DNA of 64,000 nt from Chamaea fasciata (lineage: Eukaryota > Chordata > Aves > Passeriformes > Sylviidae): assembly GCA_029207755.1 (NCBI GenBank), contig JARCOQ010000016.1, forward strand, positions 9,596,501-9,660,500. The letters run 5' to 3'. A program made the position numbers and the translations under genes. This document shows, piece after piece, positions 20,201-31,089 of this stretch (position 1 is the first letter of the stretch; each line of letters opens with the position of its first letter). The notes beneath the pieces are model-generated. The model was given only the letters and a program-made list of their open reading frames with translations. It was not told where the DNA came from and searched no databases.

Positions 20201-23200
20201 TCCCCTCCACAAACCTCCTGCCTCACACAGGCTCTGGATGGAGCACAGGAAGCTGCCTCCAACTGGGAAAGCCAAGGGTGATCCAAGGCACAAAAGCCAA
20301 GCCAGATGAAAACTCAGACCCAGCAGAGAGTGATTTAACCTCAAGATTTCTTCCGGGGAGTCACTGATGTGCTGCTCCCCGAGCTCGTGTGCGAGCTCTC
20401 TGCTGAAGCAGGGCCAAACTGTGGCTCTTTCTGCCCACAGCCAGATCCTGCAACCCCGAGGAGCAACATTTATTCACACACAGGGGCTCTGTGCAGCAGG
20501 GCTGCCAAGGCCTGGCCCTGGCTGAGCTTTTCGTGAGCGAGCAGCTCCATATGGCAGCGCCGGCTCCTCACTCAGCAGCTCGCCTGCTGCCAGCTCCTCT
20601 CGGTGCAGAACGGCCCCAGCGCAGCAGAAATGTTCCAGCTCCACCTTCACATCACAATTACCTTTCCAAACCTGCCAGATGAATCCCTCAGAATTCTTCC
20701 AGGGAGTTTTCTTGCTGCCTGGATGAGCGCAGCGGTTCTGGCTGCAGCCGGCGATGCTTCCCCTGGGCTGCAGCCAAGTCGTTCCCAGGTGGGAAGAGTC
20801 TGCCAGGCCCAATCCAGAGGGTGCCCAGCCTTAGTGCCCAGCTCCCCAGAGCCCAGGAACACCCAGGGGCTGCCACAGAGGTGGTGGAAATGCCTCATTT
20901 TAAAGCAAGCCGGCCCTAACACAGGGCTGAAGGGATACATCTCTGAGCCCTTACCAGATAATGCCGGCACAGGAGGGATTTGGGAGGGATGTGAGCATGG
21001 CTGGGACAGCAATGGATACCTTGTGCCACTCGTGTGCATTAACACCTTCTCTTCCAGGCATAAAAACTGGGCAGAACTGAACAAGAATCTTCCAGTTTCG
21101 GGGCACTCAATGCCTCACCTTGGCAGTTTTTCATCTATTAAACGGCACAAGATGCAATCCCTTGCCCACAGGAGCTGCCCTTCCCAATACCCCCATTCAT
21201 CCCTATTCCCTGGGAGGTGTTTCCCCCAAAAGCTGACTGCCCAGAGGCCCTTCCCAAGGCCCAGGAGCAGCACAGCCCTCAGTGCCACCACCCGATGGCT
21301 CTGGGCATATGGCAAAGCCAGCAGTGACACCAGAGGGGTGAAAGCCACACAAGAACCTCAGATGATGTGACCTTAGCCCATGCAGGGCCACACTCAAGCC
21401 CAGGTTAGCAGTGAGCCCACTTACAGCTTATGGATCCATTCAGCCTCAGCCCTGCCATGGCACGTGCAGTTCCTGCCAAATCAATATCTGCCTCTTCCTG
21501 GTGAATAATTGTGTCAGTGGGACGTTAATGGGGCACAGGGCTCGTGGTGTCGAGGCTTTTTTTTTCTTTTTTTTTGTCAACCAAGCAAAGTCATTCGTTT
21601 TCCTCCCCCTTCCCCCCTCCGCCAGCCTTCCCAAATGCACAAAATGGGCTCCAGACCCACCTCCTACAAGGAAATGAGAACCAGCCCCAGAGGATCACCC
21701 AGCAAGAAGCCTCTGTTCGGAGATCTGACGCCTCTTCAAAGCCAGGGGAGCAAATGTGCTCCTACCTCCGCTGATTTATGAGGAACGGCTGCGTCACCCA
21801 TGCGGGGGAAATGCTTAAACGCTACCAGAGGGAAGGGAGCTGCCTGCTCTGAACAACCCCCGCTCTTCAGGAGAGTTTGTTTTCGTCTAATTAGATCTCC
21901 ATTGCTGTTGGAAAGGAAAACAAACAACCTGGGGAGTGCAGCACACGCTGCTGGATGTTTCCCCGGCTGGGGAAATAAACACCGGGGGGGTGGCAGCGCT
22001 GATGGCAGGCGGGATGTGCCAAGGGGGACAACGTGGCACCAGCCAGCCCTGTTACTGTGTCCCCAAACACACACGAGGGGACATGGGCAAAGCAGGTGGC
22101 TTCCCAGAAACAGCCACTGTCCCCTCAGCTGGAGGCAGGAGCAAAGCCAGAGGCACCTGCACCCCAGCGATGTTGAAGTGAGGGGCACAGCCCAGGGGTG
22201 GTTTTTTCTCCCTTCCTTTCTGCGTTGAAAAATTCCGGGTGTAAATCGTTCTGCGTGTTTAGTTTTCATTTCTGCCGCCGCCCCACTGTTATTTATGCTC
22301 TTGAAATATAACAGCAGGCACATGGGGAGTGTGGTGATCATAAAATACAGCCCAGTGCCCAGAGTGTTTATCGACCACTGCAGTAAATAATTCCAACGAG
22401 CACAACTCATCCAGGAGAGCAGGGCCACGGATGAAGGCTGCCCATCTGCCAGGGCCCTTCCAGGGCTGCCAGCTCTGCTCCAGAAATGCTCTTATCCATC
22501 TAAAATGAAGCCAAGTGCAGCTCCCAAGTGGGTCCTGGTGGCAGCTGTGCCCTGGGCTGGCAGGATGGCCAGTGCTGCAGGGACATCCCTGCAGACACCT
22601 GTGCCCACCAGGGGATGCTCCCAGTTCACGCCAGCAGGACTTGAACAGAAAGCAACTGCTCAGCTGCATCCAAGCTGGAGCAGAGGCACCCGAGGGACAC
22701 AGTCACACCTGGAGCTGGACCTCCACAGCACCCTGAGCACTCCAGGACAGTCAGGAGGTCACTGCCTGAAATCAAAGCTCTCTGCAAGGACCTGATTCGG
22801 TTTGATGGCTGAGGAGAAGGCAGCAGTAACAGCCCTGTGTAAGCAGTCACTCCATTAGCATAGGTGATGTCTGTGGAATTTATTCAGCATCTGAATTCTT
22901 GCTTTTTTTCCAGGGGAAAGGCCAGAGGGGACTCTACATGATGCTTCCATAGAGAGCTGGGTCTCTCAGCCATCCCAAGGATTTCCCTGGATGCTTTTCC
23001 TGTCCTGCAGCACAGAGAGCCCTGGGAAGCACAGCACAAGGCTGAACAGATTTAGTGCTGCTACGCTGGGACTCATTTATCTTCCCTCCGAGGTGAACCC
23101 ACACCATCCTCAAGGACAGGAGCTTAACAAGCAGAGAGGAAGATCTGAACCAGATCCTGACCTGATCTCAATCACTGAACCAAAGGCTGATTTATGCCAA

Positions 23201-24290
23201 TGTCCTGCTCCAACTCATTCCCAGCTCCCTCTGTCCCCAGCAGGGCTGGAGCTGCCTGCCCACCTCAGGCAGAGCTCATCCCAGCAGCCCAGAGCAGAGC
23301 CACAAAGGGACATCCACACTCAGGTTCCATCCTGGGACACTGACAGGAGGCACTGCACCACTGACATCGGCAGCATGGAGACCCTCGGGGTAAAATAAAG
23401 CCCCTCAGACAGGGCTGTGCTGCAGCAAACCCTGCCCTGGGTGCCCCAGAGCTGCCCATCCTTGCAAGGCACCAGATTTAGGGGAGACCTCAGCACCACA
23501 GAGTACCTGTGGTACTGACTGGAACTCACAGCCAGCTCCTCTGGGCTTTGCTGCCAAAATATCACAGCCCAGAGGGGATAAGCTTGCATCAAACTCAGGT
23601 GTCAGCCACAAAGCCAGGCTGGGAGAAGGTCCCCAAGCAGGGATCCCCACAGATGCTGCAGTAACACCCCCAGTGCTGCTGCGAGCTCTGGCCCTGCTGG
23701 TCCCAGTTCATCCCAGGGCAGCATTTCTGAGCAGGGTGGTGCCCAGCACAGCACAAAGGACACTTTCAGCACTTTTACCCACGGGCAATGATGATATCCC
23801 AACGGCCTTTCAGCAGGATTCAGCTCTTTCAGTTTAGCTGGAGCCTGAGACACCCTGGAAACCCGGAATCCCCAAGCTGGGATCCCCAAATCCAGGCAGC
23901 GTGAGGTGCCAGGGGTTCTGCCTCCAGCCAAGCCCCTCACTTTGCAGCACTGCCTGAACACTCCGGGGCCTTTTACCTTCATTTAGCTTTGCCAGCCTCC
24001 TCTTGCTCCACAGGGAGACAGCAGCAGACACCCACTGACCCCATTTCCAGCTCAGCACCTGCTCCTTCCCACCACCCAGGAGATTCTCCCAACCCCAAAG
24101 GGTTACAACACCTTCCACTGCCTGCAAAACATCCCAGCTCAGCCCCGGGGCTGGGAGCACAAGTGACCCCCACACACCTGGGCCCTGCAGCCCTCCCCAG
24201 CACCCCAAACCCCCCAGATCCCGAGCACAGCCGCTCCACCTTGGCTCACTCCCCACGCAGGAGCCGCTTGCCAAGCCCTGACTTGGATCT
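17200..24290. other. intergenic DNA between MEIOB and HS3ST6
   Basis: Apart from the CR1 at 19665-19815, I see no gene, RNA gene or long repeat. Short poly-T/poly-A runs occur (for example 21560-21590). Open frames up to about 300 codons lack recognisable domains and have composition typical of GC-rich chance frames. Confidence 0.5.
19665..19815 (-). mobile_element. CR1 LINE 3' fragment
   Basis: Reverse CR1 3' end: AATGGTTTGGGTTGGAAGTG, then CACTGTCCCAGGCTGCTCCA and CAGCCTGGCTTGGACACTTC. Confidence 0.87.
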
Positions 24291-24560
24291 AGCAACAAGA
24301 CTTTTGTGCTTTGGCTCATGGATCCTGCAAACAAGAGCTTTAATCACTGCTCGCTTTAATGCGCCGAGAGCCAAAATTGTCTTGTTAAGTACAGTAAGTG
24401 ATCGGTGCTCGCAGCACAGAACGTTTCAATGGCTGCTTGTGTGGGTAATTATTCCAGGCTTGCCTCTCTTTCCCCTCTTGAGAGAAATTACGGAATGTGG
24501 AAATTATTGCGAAGCCTCGCCGGGCTGGGAATGTTTTCCGCCGGTTATTTCAGCCTGTGC
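24290..24560. promoter_or_regulatory. low-repeat stretch, possible conserved non-coding element
   Basis: Distinct from its C-rich surroundings: balanced composition, retained CpGs, TAATTATT near 24447, and motifs such as TGTTAAGTACAGTAAGTGAT. No repeat or gene recognised. Confidence 0.25.
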
Positions 24561-26279
24561 CTGGGTTGTGCCCCTTGCTGAGGGATGCCCAGCCCTGGGC
24601 AGGCTGCTCCGGGATTTGAAGGATCAGACCTTCCACAGGCAGGCTCACAGCTGGGCTTTCCTCACACGGAATAATCCCAATACCTGTCCTAAAGGTAACA
24701 GGAGGCTCAGCCTTGGCTCCCAGCTCCCTGAGCACAGCACACACCAGCCAAGCCTAGCAAACGTTGATTTAATTTGGTTCCCCCCCCATTTTCCCTGTGC
24801 ATCCCTAAATGGAAGCATGGATCCGTGCTTGGGACCCCAGCTGTGCCATGGCCCCAGGCAGGAGCCTTTCCCTCCCAGCCCTCTCTAATATTACACTATT
24901 AAATTGCCTTTTGGCTTTTATTAGGATTTTTTTTTTCGCAGAGATAAAAGCAGGCTGTGGGAGCAGAGGGAGCCCCAGCAATATCCATGTCCTTGGAGCT
25001 GACAGAGTGGGGAACCTCAAGCTGGGAATGCTGTGGTGAGGCTGGGACATGCAGAGGAGGAGGAGGACGAGGATGGTGCTCAGCTGTGCATCCCTCAGCC
25101 CCAGCTTGGATGAAGGGAGTAGGAGAGAAAACTGCAGGGATGCTCCCTGCTCCAGTGGTCAGGGGATGCTTTTCTGGAAAAGGGCGAGCAAAACACTCTG
25201 GGCAAACTCGGAGCTGGCTTTGCATCACCTTCTCCTCCTGCAACCTCAGCAGGAGGTTTCAGGCCCCAATGAATGTCCTGGTGAAACAGGGACAGGACCC
25301 CATAGTCCCCATCCCACTCTCACAGCCCATGGGCAGCTCTGCTCTTGCCTCCAAGATTTTGTACAGGGCAATTCCAGTGTGGGATGGAGGAAGGAAAGGC
25401 TCTGGGAGGATTGGGGTGAGCAGAGAAAACCAAAAGGGGTGGGATAGATCCCCAGGGAGTTTCAGCAGTGACACGTCGGTGCAGGTTTATATGCACAGCA
25501 AAGCCTGTCCCCGGCTGGCAGGAGGGAAATGCTGTCACCCCAGAGCTCATTTCTGCAGGTTCCTTCCAGGAGGAGAAACAGGACAGAGGAGCTCTGGGTG
25601 CCCCATGGATCCTGTGGGATCCCATCCCGGAATCTCACAGGATCTCCTGCACTTGAGGTGGAACTTTGCCCTCAGAGCTCCCCACGGCCTGGGCTGGTTC
25701 CTGTCACCAATCCCCACCCCAGGGCTGGATCAGGCATTCCCAATCCAACATCTGGATGCTGGGTGACACACACTGTCTCCTCCAGCCCCTGGTGGTGCCA
25801 CTGGCACACACTCCCCTCCAACTGCTCCAGGGAGCTTCATTAAAGACCTTTGGGTGCAGCAACCAGCACAGGAAAAAGATCTTCTCCCCTGGGAGGGTGG
25901 AGGGCTCTCCTTGTCCCCTCCAGCAAGGCATGGACCCATTTTTCTCTGCCCCATTTTTCCAGAGGGATGAGGGCCCAGGACCCATCACACAGGGCTGACA
26001 GGAAGGGAGTCACTCCCTCTAAACCACTCCAATATGGCAAGGCAATGTTAACCAGCTGGGAAAGCTCTTTAAAGACCCTTAATTAAAGGCTGGCTGTTGC
26101 ACAGGCCCCTTTCCCATCCCCACCAGGAGTGTTTCCCAGTTTTCCCGGCCTCTCTCCCGCTGCCCTCCATCCCTCACACTTTCCTTCCCTCTGGCATCTG
26201 CCAGCAGCATGCTGTGGCTGCCAGGGGGGGGTCTTCAGCAATCAGCCATCAGATGGAAGTTTAAACTCAGAGTAAAAGG

Positions 26280-26315
26280 AAAAAAAAAAAAAAAAAAGGC
26301 GGGGGGGGGGGGGGG
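26280..26315. repeat. poly-A/poly-G junction
   Basis: About 18 A followed by GGC and about 15 G. Such G runs are prone to quadruplex formation and to assembly length errors. Confidence 0.85.
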
Positions 26316-27664
26316 AAATTCCCTCGCTGATGACTTCCAGGCGTGGCTGCCAGCATGGATGGCAGAGCTGGCTGTGCCAGCCTCATCCTTCCCAGCAGTG
26401 GCTTAGTGATCTGCACCAGCACTCCCAGCCACATAAACGGGGGAAAATGGGGCTGGATCAGCCCTCACAGCTCCATTCTCTCCTCCAACACCAGCTGTGG
26501 CATCACCATGAGCCAGCGCCAAAGGCTCCGGCCATCCCCCTCCTCCTGCCCATTCCCTGGGGAAGGAGCAGTGGTGGCACTGCCCCATCCACCCCATACC
26601 CACGAAGGGTTCACAATTCGAGCCTAGGGCTCACCTCCTGCCAGGGAGAATCCACCCAGAAAATCATCAAAATATTTATATAATCAAATCATATAAATTA
26701 ATTAAGCAAGGCAACACCTTGCTCTTTCAAACCGGAGCATGAATTTGGCATTTGCACACGATGGCCGCACACAACCATGCTGCTGCAGCCCCAAACTCCA
26801 CCCCAGCAGCCCCCAAAACCAGCAGGAAGGATGGCCAACACCCCTGGCAGGAGCCCCCATTTACCAGACAGTGCCAGCTCCTGCTCCCTGAGCCGGGGGA
26901 AATCCTGCAGGGAGGCTCCAGGGCCTCCTCCCAGCTTTTATAGCCCACAGCACCAGCCTCACCTGGGCTGTGTGGTGTGGGACAGGTGTGGGCACACACA
27001 GGAAAGCAGGGGACAGGGATGGGGAGCATGACTTTCCGTGTTACAGGTTATAAATCCTCAAGATGAAATGTGGGACTGAAAATCAGCCCTGCTGCTCTCC
27101 TCATCTCCAGACCCACGCTAAAGCAGGAGAAGTTTTAACTTCTTGCTTTTGGAGCTTTTTTTTTTTTTTTTTCCCTTTATTCCCTATTTTTGTTCTTTCT
27201 CTTCTGTCCTCCTAAATCTGGTATAACAGAAAAAGGAGTAAATAAAAAAAAAATTTTGGAAAGCTCTTCCAGCCCTGCTCTTCCTGGCTTATGGAGTAGA
27301 ATGGAGAGGGAGGCCCAGAGCACAGGAACCACAAAACTTTGGATAGCTGGATTTTCAAAACAAAATCGGGTCTAGAAATGGAAACTTTGGTTAACTGAGA
27401 CGGGGATGAAAACTTCATTTCATACTTGGCTGCAGAGCTGGATCTTCATCATCCTCTTGCTCTGGCACTTCCCCAATTAACCTGGTGCTCCAGAGACATT
27501 TTTCCAGCTCCATGAGCACAGGGTTGTTTTGCCACCATCCCCTGAGCTGCCCAAACTCCCTCTGTCCCAGAAAACACCAGCACAGCCCAGCATCCTCTCA
27601 TTATAACTTTATTCCCAGAGGTTTTGAGCAGGAAGATCCAGCAGTGACACCTGTCCCTGAGCCT

Positions 27665-27825
27665 CGGGGGGGTTTCAGAGCAATTCCTCCCAGAGAGGCA
27701 GTGGCTGCCCCTGCAGCCCTGGAAGTGTTCCTGGCCAGGTTAGAGCAGCCTGAGACAGTGGGAGGTGTCCCTGCCATGGCGTGAATGGACTTTGAGGTCA
27801 CCATTCCAGAATTCCATGACCCTGG
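27665..27825 (+). mobile_element. CR1 LINE 3' fragment
   Basis: Forward CR1 3' end: CAGAGAGGCAGTGGCTGCCC, TGGCCAGGTTAGAGCAGCCT, GTGGGAGGTGTCCCTGCC, and an ATTCCAGAATTCCATGA end. Confidence 0.87.
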
Positions 27826-27829
27826 AGAA

Positions 27830-28600
27830 TGAAATGTCCCAGTGGAGAAGTGCTCAGCGAGCACGCGGAATTCCGAGGAATCTCTGCTCAAACCGAGCCC
27901 TCCACGACATCCCAAGCGGCGCAGGGCTACTGTCACCACCCCGCACCGAAACACTTTCTTTGGAAGCACATCGCTCCACTGGAGCTCTTGAAAGCGCCAC
28001 GAACTCCGCCGAGGTGGACTTAAGCTTGGCTCAAGAGAGAGCAAGGAGCCGGGAGATTTCATCCCCTTCCTACCAAAGCCGCTTTTATTGTCTTGATCTA
28101 ATGAAGTGCAGACTTCACCTGGACAGAGCCATAAGTGGCTCCTCTCGGAGGCAATGAATACAAATACTTGACCTCGTGAGCTGCGGGGGCAGCAATTAGT
28201 TTAAGCAGGGGGTTTGTGTAACACTTCAAAAGTCTTAATCCGTGCGGTCAGCCCTGGCACGGTATTTGCCAGAGCCCATTGAGTGGTCTTAATGAGTCTG
28301 CAAAGCGAGCTTTCAATACATTTTGGGTCGCTTCAGATGCTTTAAATGGCATAGTCTATATGGTATTGTGCGGCTTTAGAAAGGGCCGGGCTTTAAAAAA
28401 GTATGGTTCCCTTTCACAGGGCAGACAGAAACCATCTTTAGAGCCGGGACCCTTAACGTTTTGCATATCAATATGGCTGGGGCTGAATGCAGTCACTCAG
28501 CTGAGAAATAGGATCACTATCAGCGTTTCCAGGCTTTCACAGGCACTTGGGAAACTTTAAAGCCCTTGGCGGAGAATAATTTGGTCGAATGTCGTGGCTG
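27830..28600. promoter_or_regulatory. long low-repeat block, best candidate enhancer region
   Basis: About 770 bp with no recognisable repeat, balanced base composition and many retained CpGs, ending abruptly against CR1 on the left and GC-rich DNA on the right. It holds homeodomain-like CAATTAG, ATF/bZIP-like and GATA/GATCTAAT motifs, and an inverted-looking pair of AAAGC/GCTTT words. It lies 2 kb downstream of the HS3ST6 3' end. Conservation is inferred from appearance only. Confidence 0.35.
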
Positions 28601-28829
28601 GAAACAAAACCTAAACAAGCAGAGCGCAGTCCATCATGCGGAGCTGCCAGCCAGGCTGACAAGGGGCTCCAGCCGCTCCGACATCCCAGCCCCGGCGGGG
28701 CGGTGGCCGGGGGGTCACAGGCCTGGGGGGGACACAGCCGGGGGACCCCGAACTGACCACGGGGTGCTGAACCCACCCCAAATCTGTTGGTTGACGGCCA
28801 GGGGTCACAGGCCTGGGCGGATGCAGCCG

Positions 28830-28990
28830 GGATGTTAGAATTGTAAAAACCTAGATTTTGAGATTTTAGTATGTAGCGATGTGTGTGAGCCAAGATGAAA
28901 GATTTTAAGTGTTGTCTGAGTCCTTTTTCTTCACCTTCTTCTTCATGAGTTTAAGTACTTTTCTGTAATTAAGTAAAAAACCCAGGGGGC
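28830..28990. mobile_element. LTR-like fragment, probably endogenous retroviral
   Basis: AT-rich block starting near GATGTTAGAATTGTAAAAAC and including AGATTTTAGTATGTAGCGAT, unlike the GC-rich flanks. It resembles passerine ERVL-type LTR sequence as I remember it. No coding part and no terminal repeats seen. Confidence 0.35.
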
Positions 28991-30174
28991 CCCGCACAGG
29001 GCAGGGGATGCTGAACCCATTCCCACAAAAGCTGCACCACTCCGAGGACTTTGGGATTTTAACCAGCCCCGGTTTCATCTCCTCTCGCTCTTCCTCGGCA
29101 ATTTCCTGCTTTGTGCCGGTCACAAAGCCCCGGGGCTGTCACCTCCATGGCCTCTCTCCACACAGAAACCGGCAGCTCTTTGCATTTCCCTCCAGCCTCA
29201 CCTTAAGCCTGTCCCTGTCACCTGTCCCGGGAATGAACAGGAACGTGTCCAACCTCACCTGCAGCCCGGAGCACGGGGCAGGAAACAAACCGCAGCTCCA
29301 GGGTCACCAGGGAGGTGCCAGGACCCGGGAGTAGGGAGAGCTGTGCGGGATAAAACACCGGTGTGGGTGTGAAACCACCCCGGAGCTGGGAGGAAAAGGG
29401 ATGAGGCTTTTTGAAGTGGAACCTACCAGGACAGGAGGTACCTCAGCAGCACGGGCAGCTCCGGGGCGCAGGTTTGGGATGCTGCATGATGCACGAAACC
29501 ACAGCCAAAGCACATTTGCAAACAATGCAGAGCCTCAGGGCCCTCCAAAACTCATAATTAGCTCATTAAAGAGACAAATACAAATCACTAATAAGATCTT
29601 AGAGGTTAATTAAATGTTTTTTCCCATCTTTAATTAAGGGAAAAGTAGTTAGTAGAGATTAAAGTAATTTCTGCAGCCTCCCGTAATGACCGTCGATGGC
29701 TGCCGGTTTGAAAAAACATTGAGATTATTGAAGAAAGGGCAGAGTTTGGGTAGATTGTGGAGAAGCTGGAATTTTCCTCCTAAGGGTTAGGAAGGCCCTG
29801 CTCTACTCAAGAAACATGGGAAGGTGATCCCTGACTCCCAGTAAGCCAGGACCTGGCATTTATTCAGAACTGTTCATTGTTCTGCCCAGCTGGGAAATTC
29901 CTACAGACTCTTTTCCATGAACAAAACCACACCAGAGTTGGGATTTGCTGTCCAGCTGTCCCCTGGCCACCAGGGACTGTGTCACCCCCAGGGCTTGGTT
30001 CAGCAAAGCCCCACTGCCTGCCTGCCCCAGAGGTTTCCAGAGGTTTTATTCAGGGTGGTGGATCCATGATCCCCAACGCTCCCACCCAGAACGTTCCCAG
30101 TTAACGGAGATCAGCAAGGTTTATATGGAAGAATATTTAATCTGCTCAGGGAGGGGACAGGGCTCATCTGTGGT

Positions 30175-30180
30175 TTTATT
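30175..30180 (-). terminator. candidate HS3ST6 poly(A) signal AATAAA
   Basis: The minus strand reads AATAAA about 290 nt past the HS3ST6 stop; another lies at 30045-30050. Hexamer match only. Confidence 0.4.
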
Positions 30181-30285
30181 TCTTAAATATTTCTCTCTAC
30201 TCCAGAAAAGTCCATTTCTTGCCAGAAAAAAGGTCCGATATAAATTAGAACGAAGGGAGGAGGGTGCTGGTGGGGTGGCCACGGG

Positions 30286-30427
30286 CATCCCTGGACCACG
30301 ATGACCACAAGTGTCCCTGGATCATGATGACCACGAGCATCCCTGGACCACAGTGACCATGAGCATCCCTGGACCACAGTGACCACGGGCATCCTTGGAC
30401 CACGATGACCACGGGCCTCCCTGGACA
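30286..30427. repeat. 26-bp minisatellite in the HS3ST6 3'UTR
   Basis: Five units of CATCCCTGGACCACGATGAC-plus-six, exact 26-bp period from 30286 to 30415, then a partial unit. It begins about 43 nt downstream of the stop codon in mRNA sense and so should be transcribed in the 3'UTR. Confidence 0.93.
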
Positions 30428-30470
30428 GGCAGCCCAGATGCCAGCCCAGCAGCGTGCCCTGGGAATGGGC

Positions 30471-31089
30471 TCAGTCCCAGCCAAAATCCTGCCCTGTCAT
30501 CTGATAAAACTTCATGTTGAAGGGTCTGTAGAACTCCCGCAGGCGCTGCACCACCTGCCCGTCGATTCTGGGGTGCGGCCGCCCCTTGGATTTGCCCAGG
30601 CAGCGGGGTCTGCTCCCCCCCTCGGGCTTCTTCAGGCAGGGAAAGCCCTTGGTCTCATTAAAATAGAAATGTTTGTCCGTCACCACCCTCTGGAGCCCCA
30701 GGAAGTCCTGGACACGGCCCATCTCCCCGGCGGGGTCGCTGACCAGCCTCTCCCCGCTGACAAAGAGGAATTTGGAGAGGGGGAAGTACTGCAGCCAATT
30801 CTCCAGGTGCTTGGCGTAGATCCCGATCCTCACCGCGCTCCAGCTCGTGTCGATCAGTCCTGTGCTGAGGTTTTTGAAGGCCAGGGCCTGGAAGGTGGGG
30901 ATGGAGGGGTTTTTGGAGAGGGTCTGGGTGTAGTCCGAGATGGCTCTGGTGACGGGGTTCCGCACCACCACGATCAGCTTCGTGTCCCGGGACATGTTGT
31001 GGATGCGCCGCGGCGCCTCCTTGGTAACAAAGTAGCTGGGGGTCTTCTCCATGGTGATCTGTCCCTCCAGGGTCCGTGGCATCAGGCTC
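30471..31089 (-). CDS. HS3ST6: HS3ST6 coding exon 2
   Basis: Codes for the last base of Arg126 to residue 331: [20 protein letters not shown], then [60 protein letters not shown] and the end MTGQDFGWD before a TGA at 30473-30471. The acceptor is TCTTCTCAG. It holds most of the sulfotransferase domain including the PAPS 3'-phosphate site and the disulfide pair. The frame is fully open with no substitution at motif residues. Confidence 0.95.
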
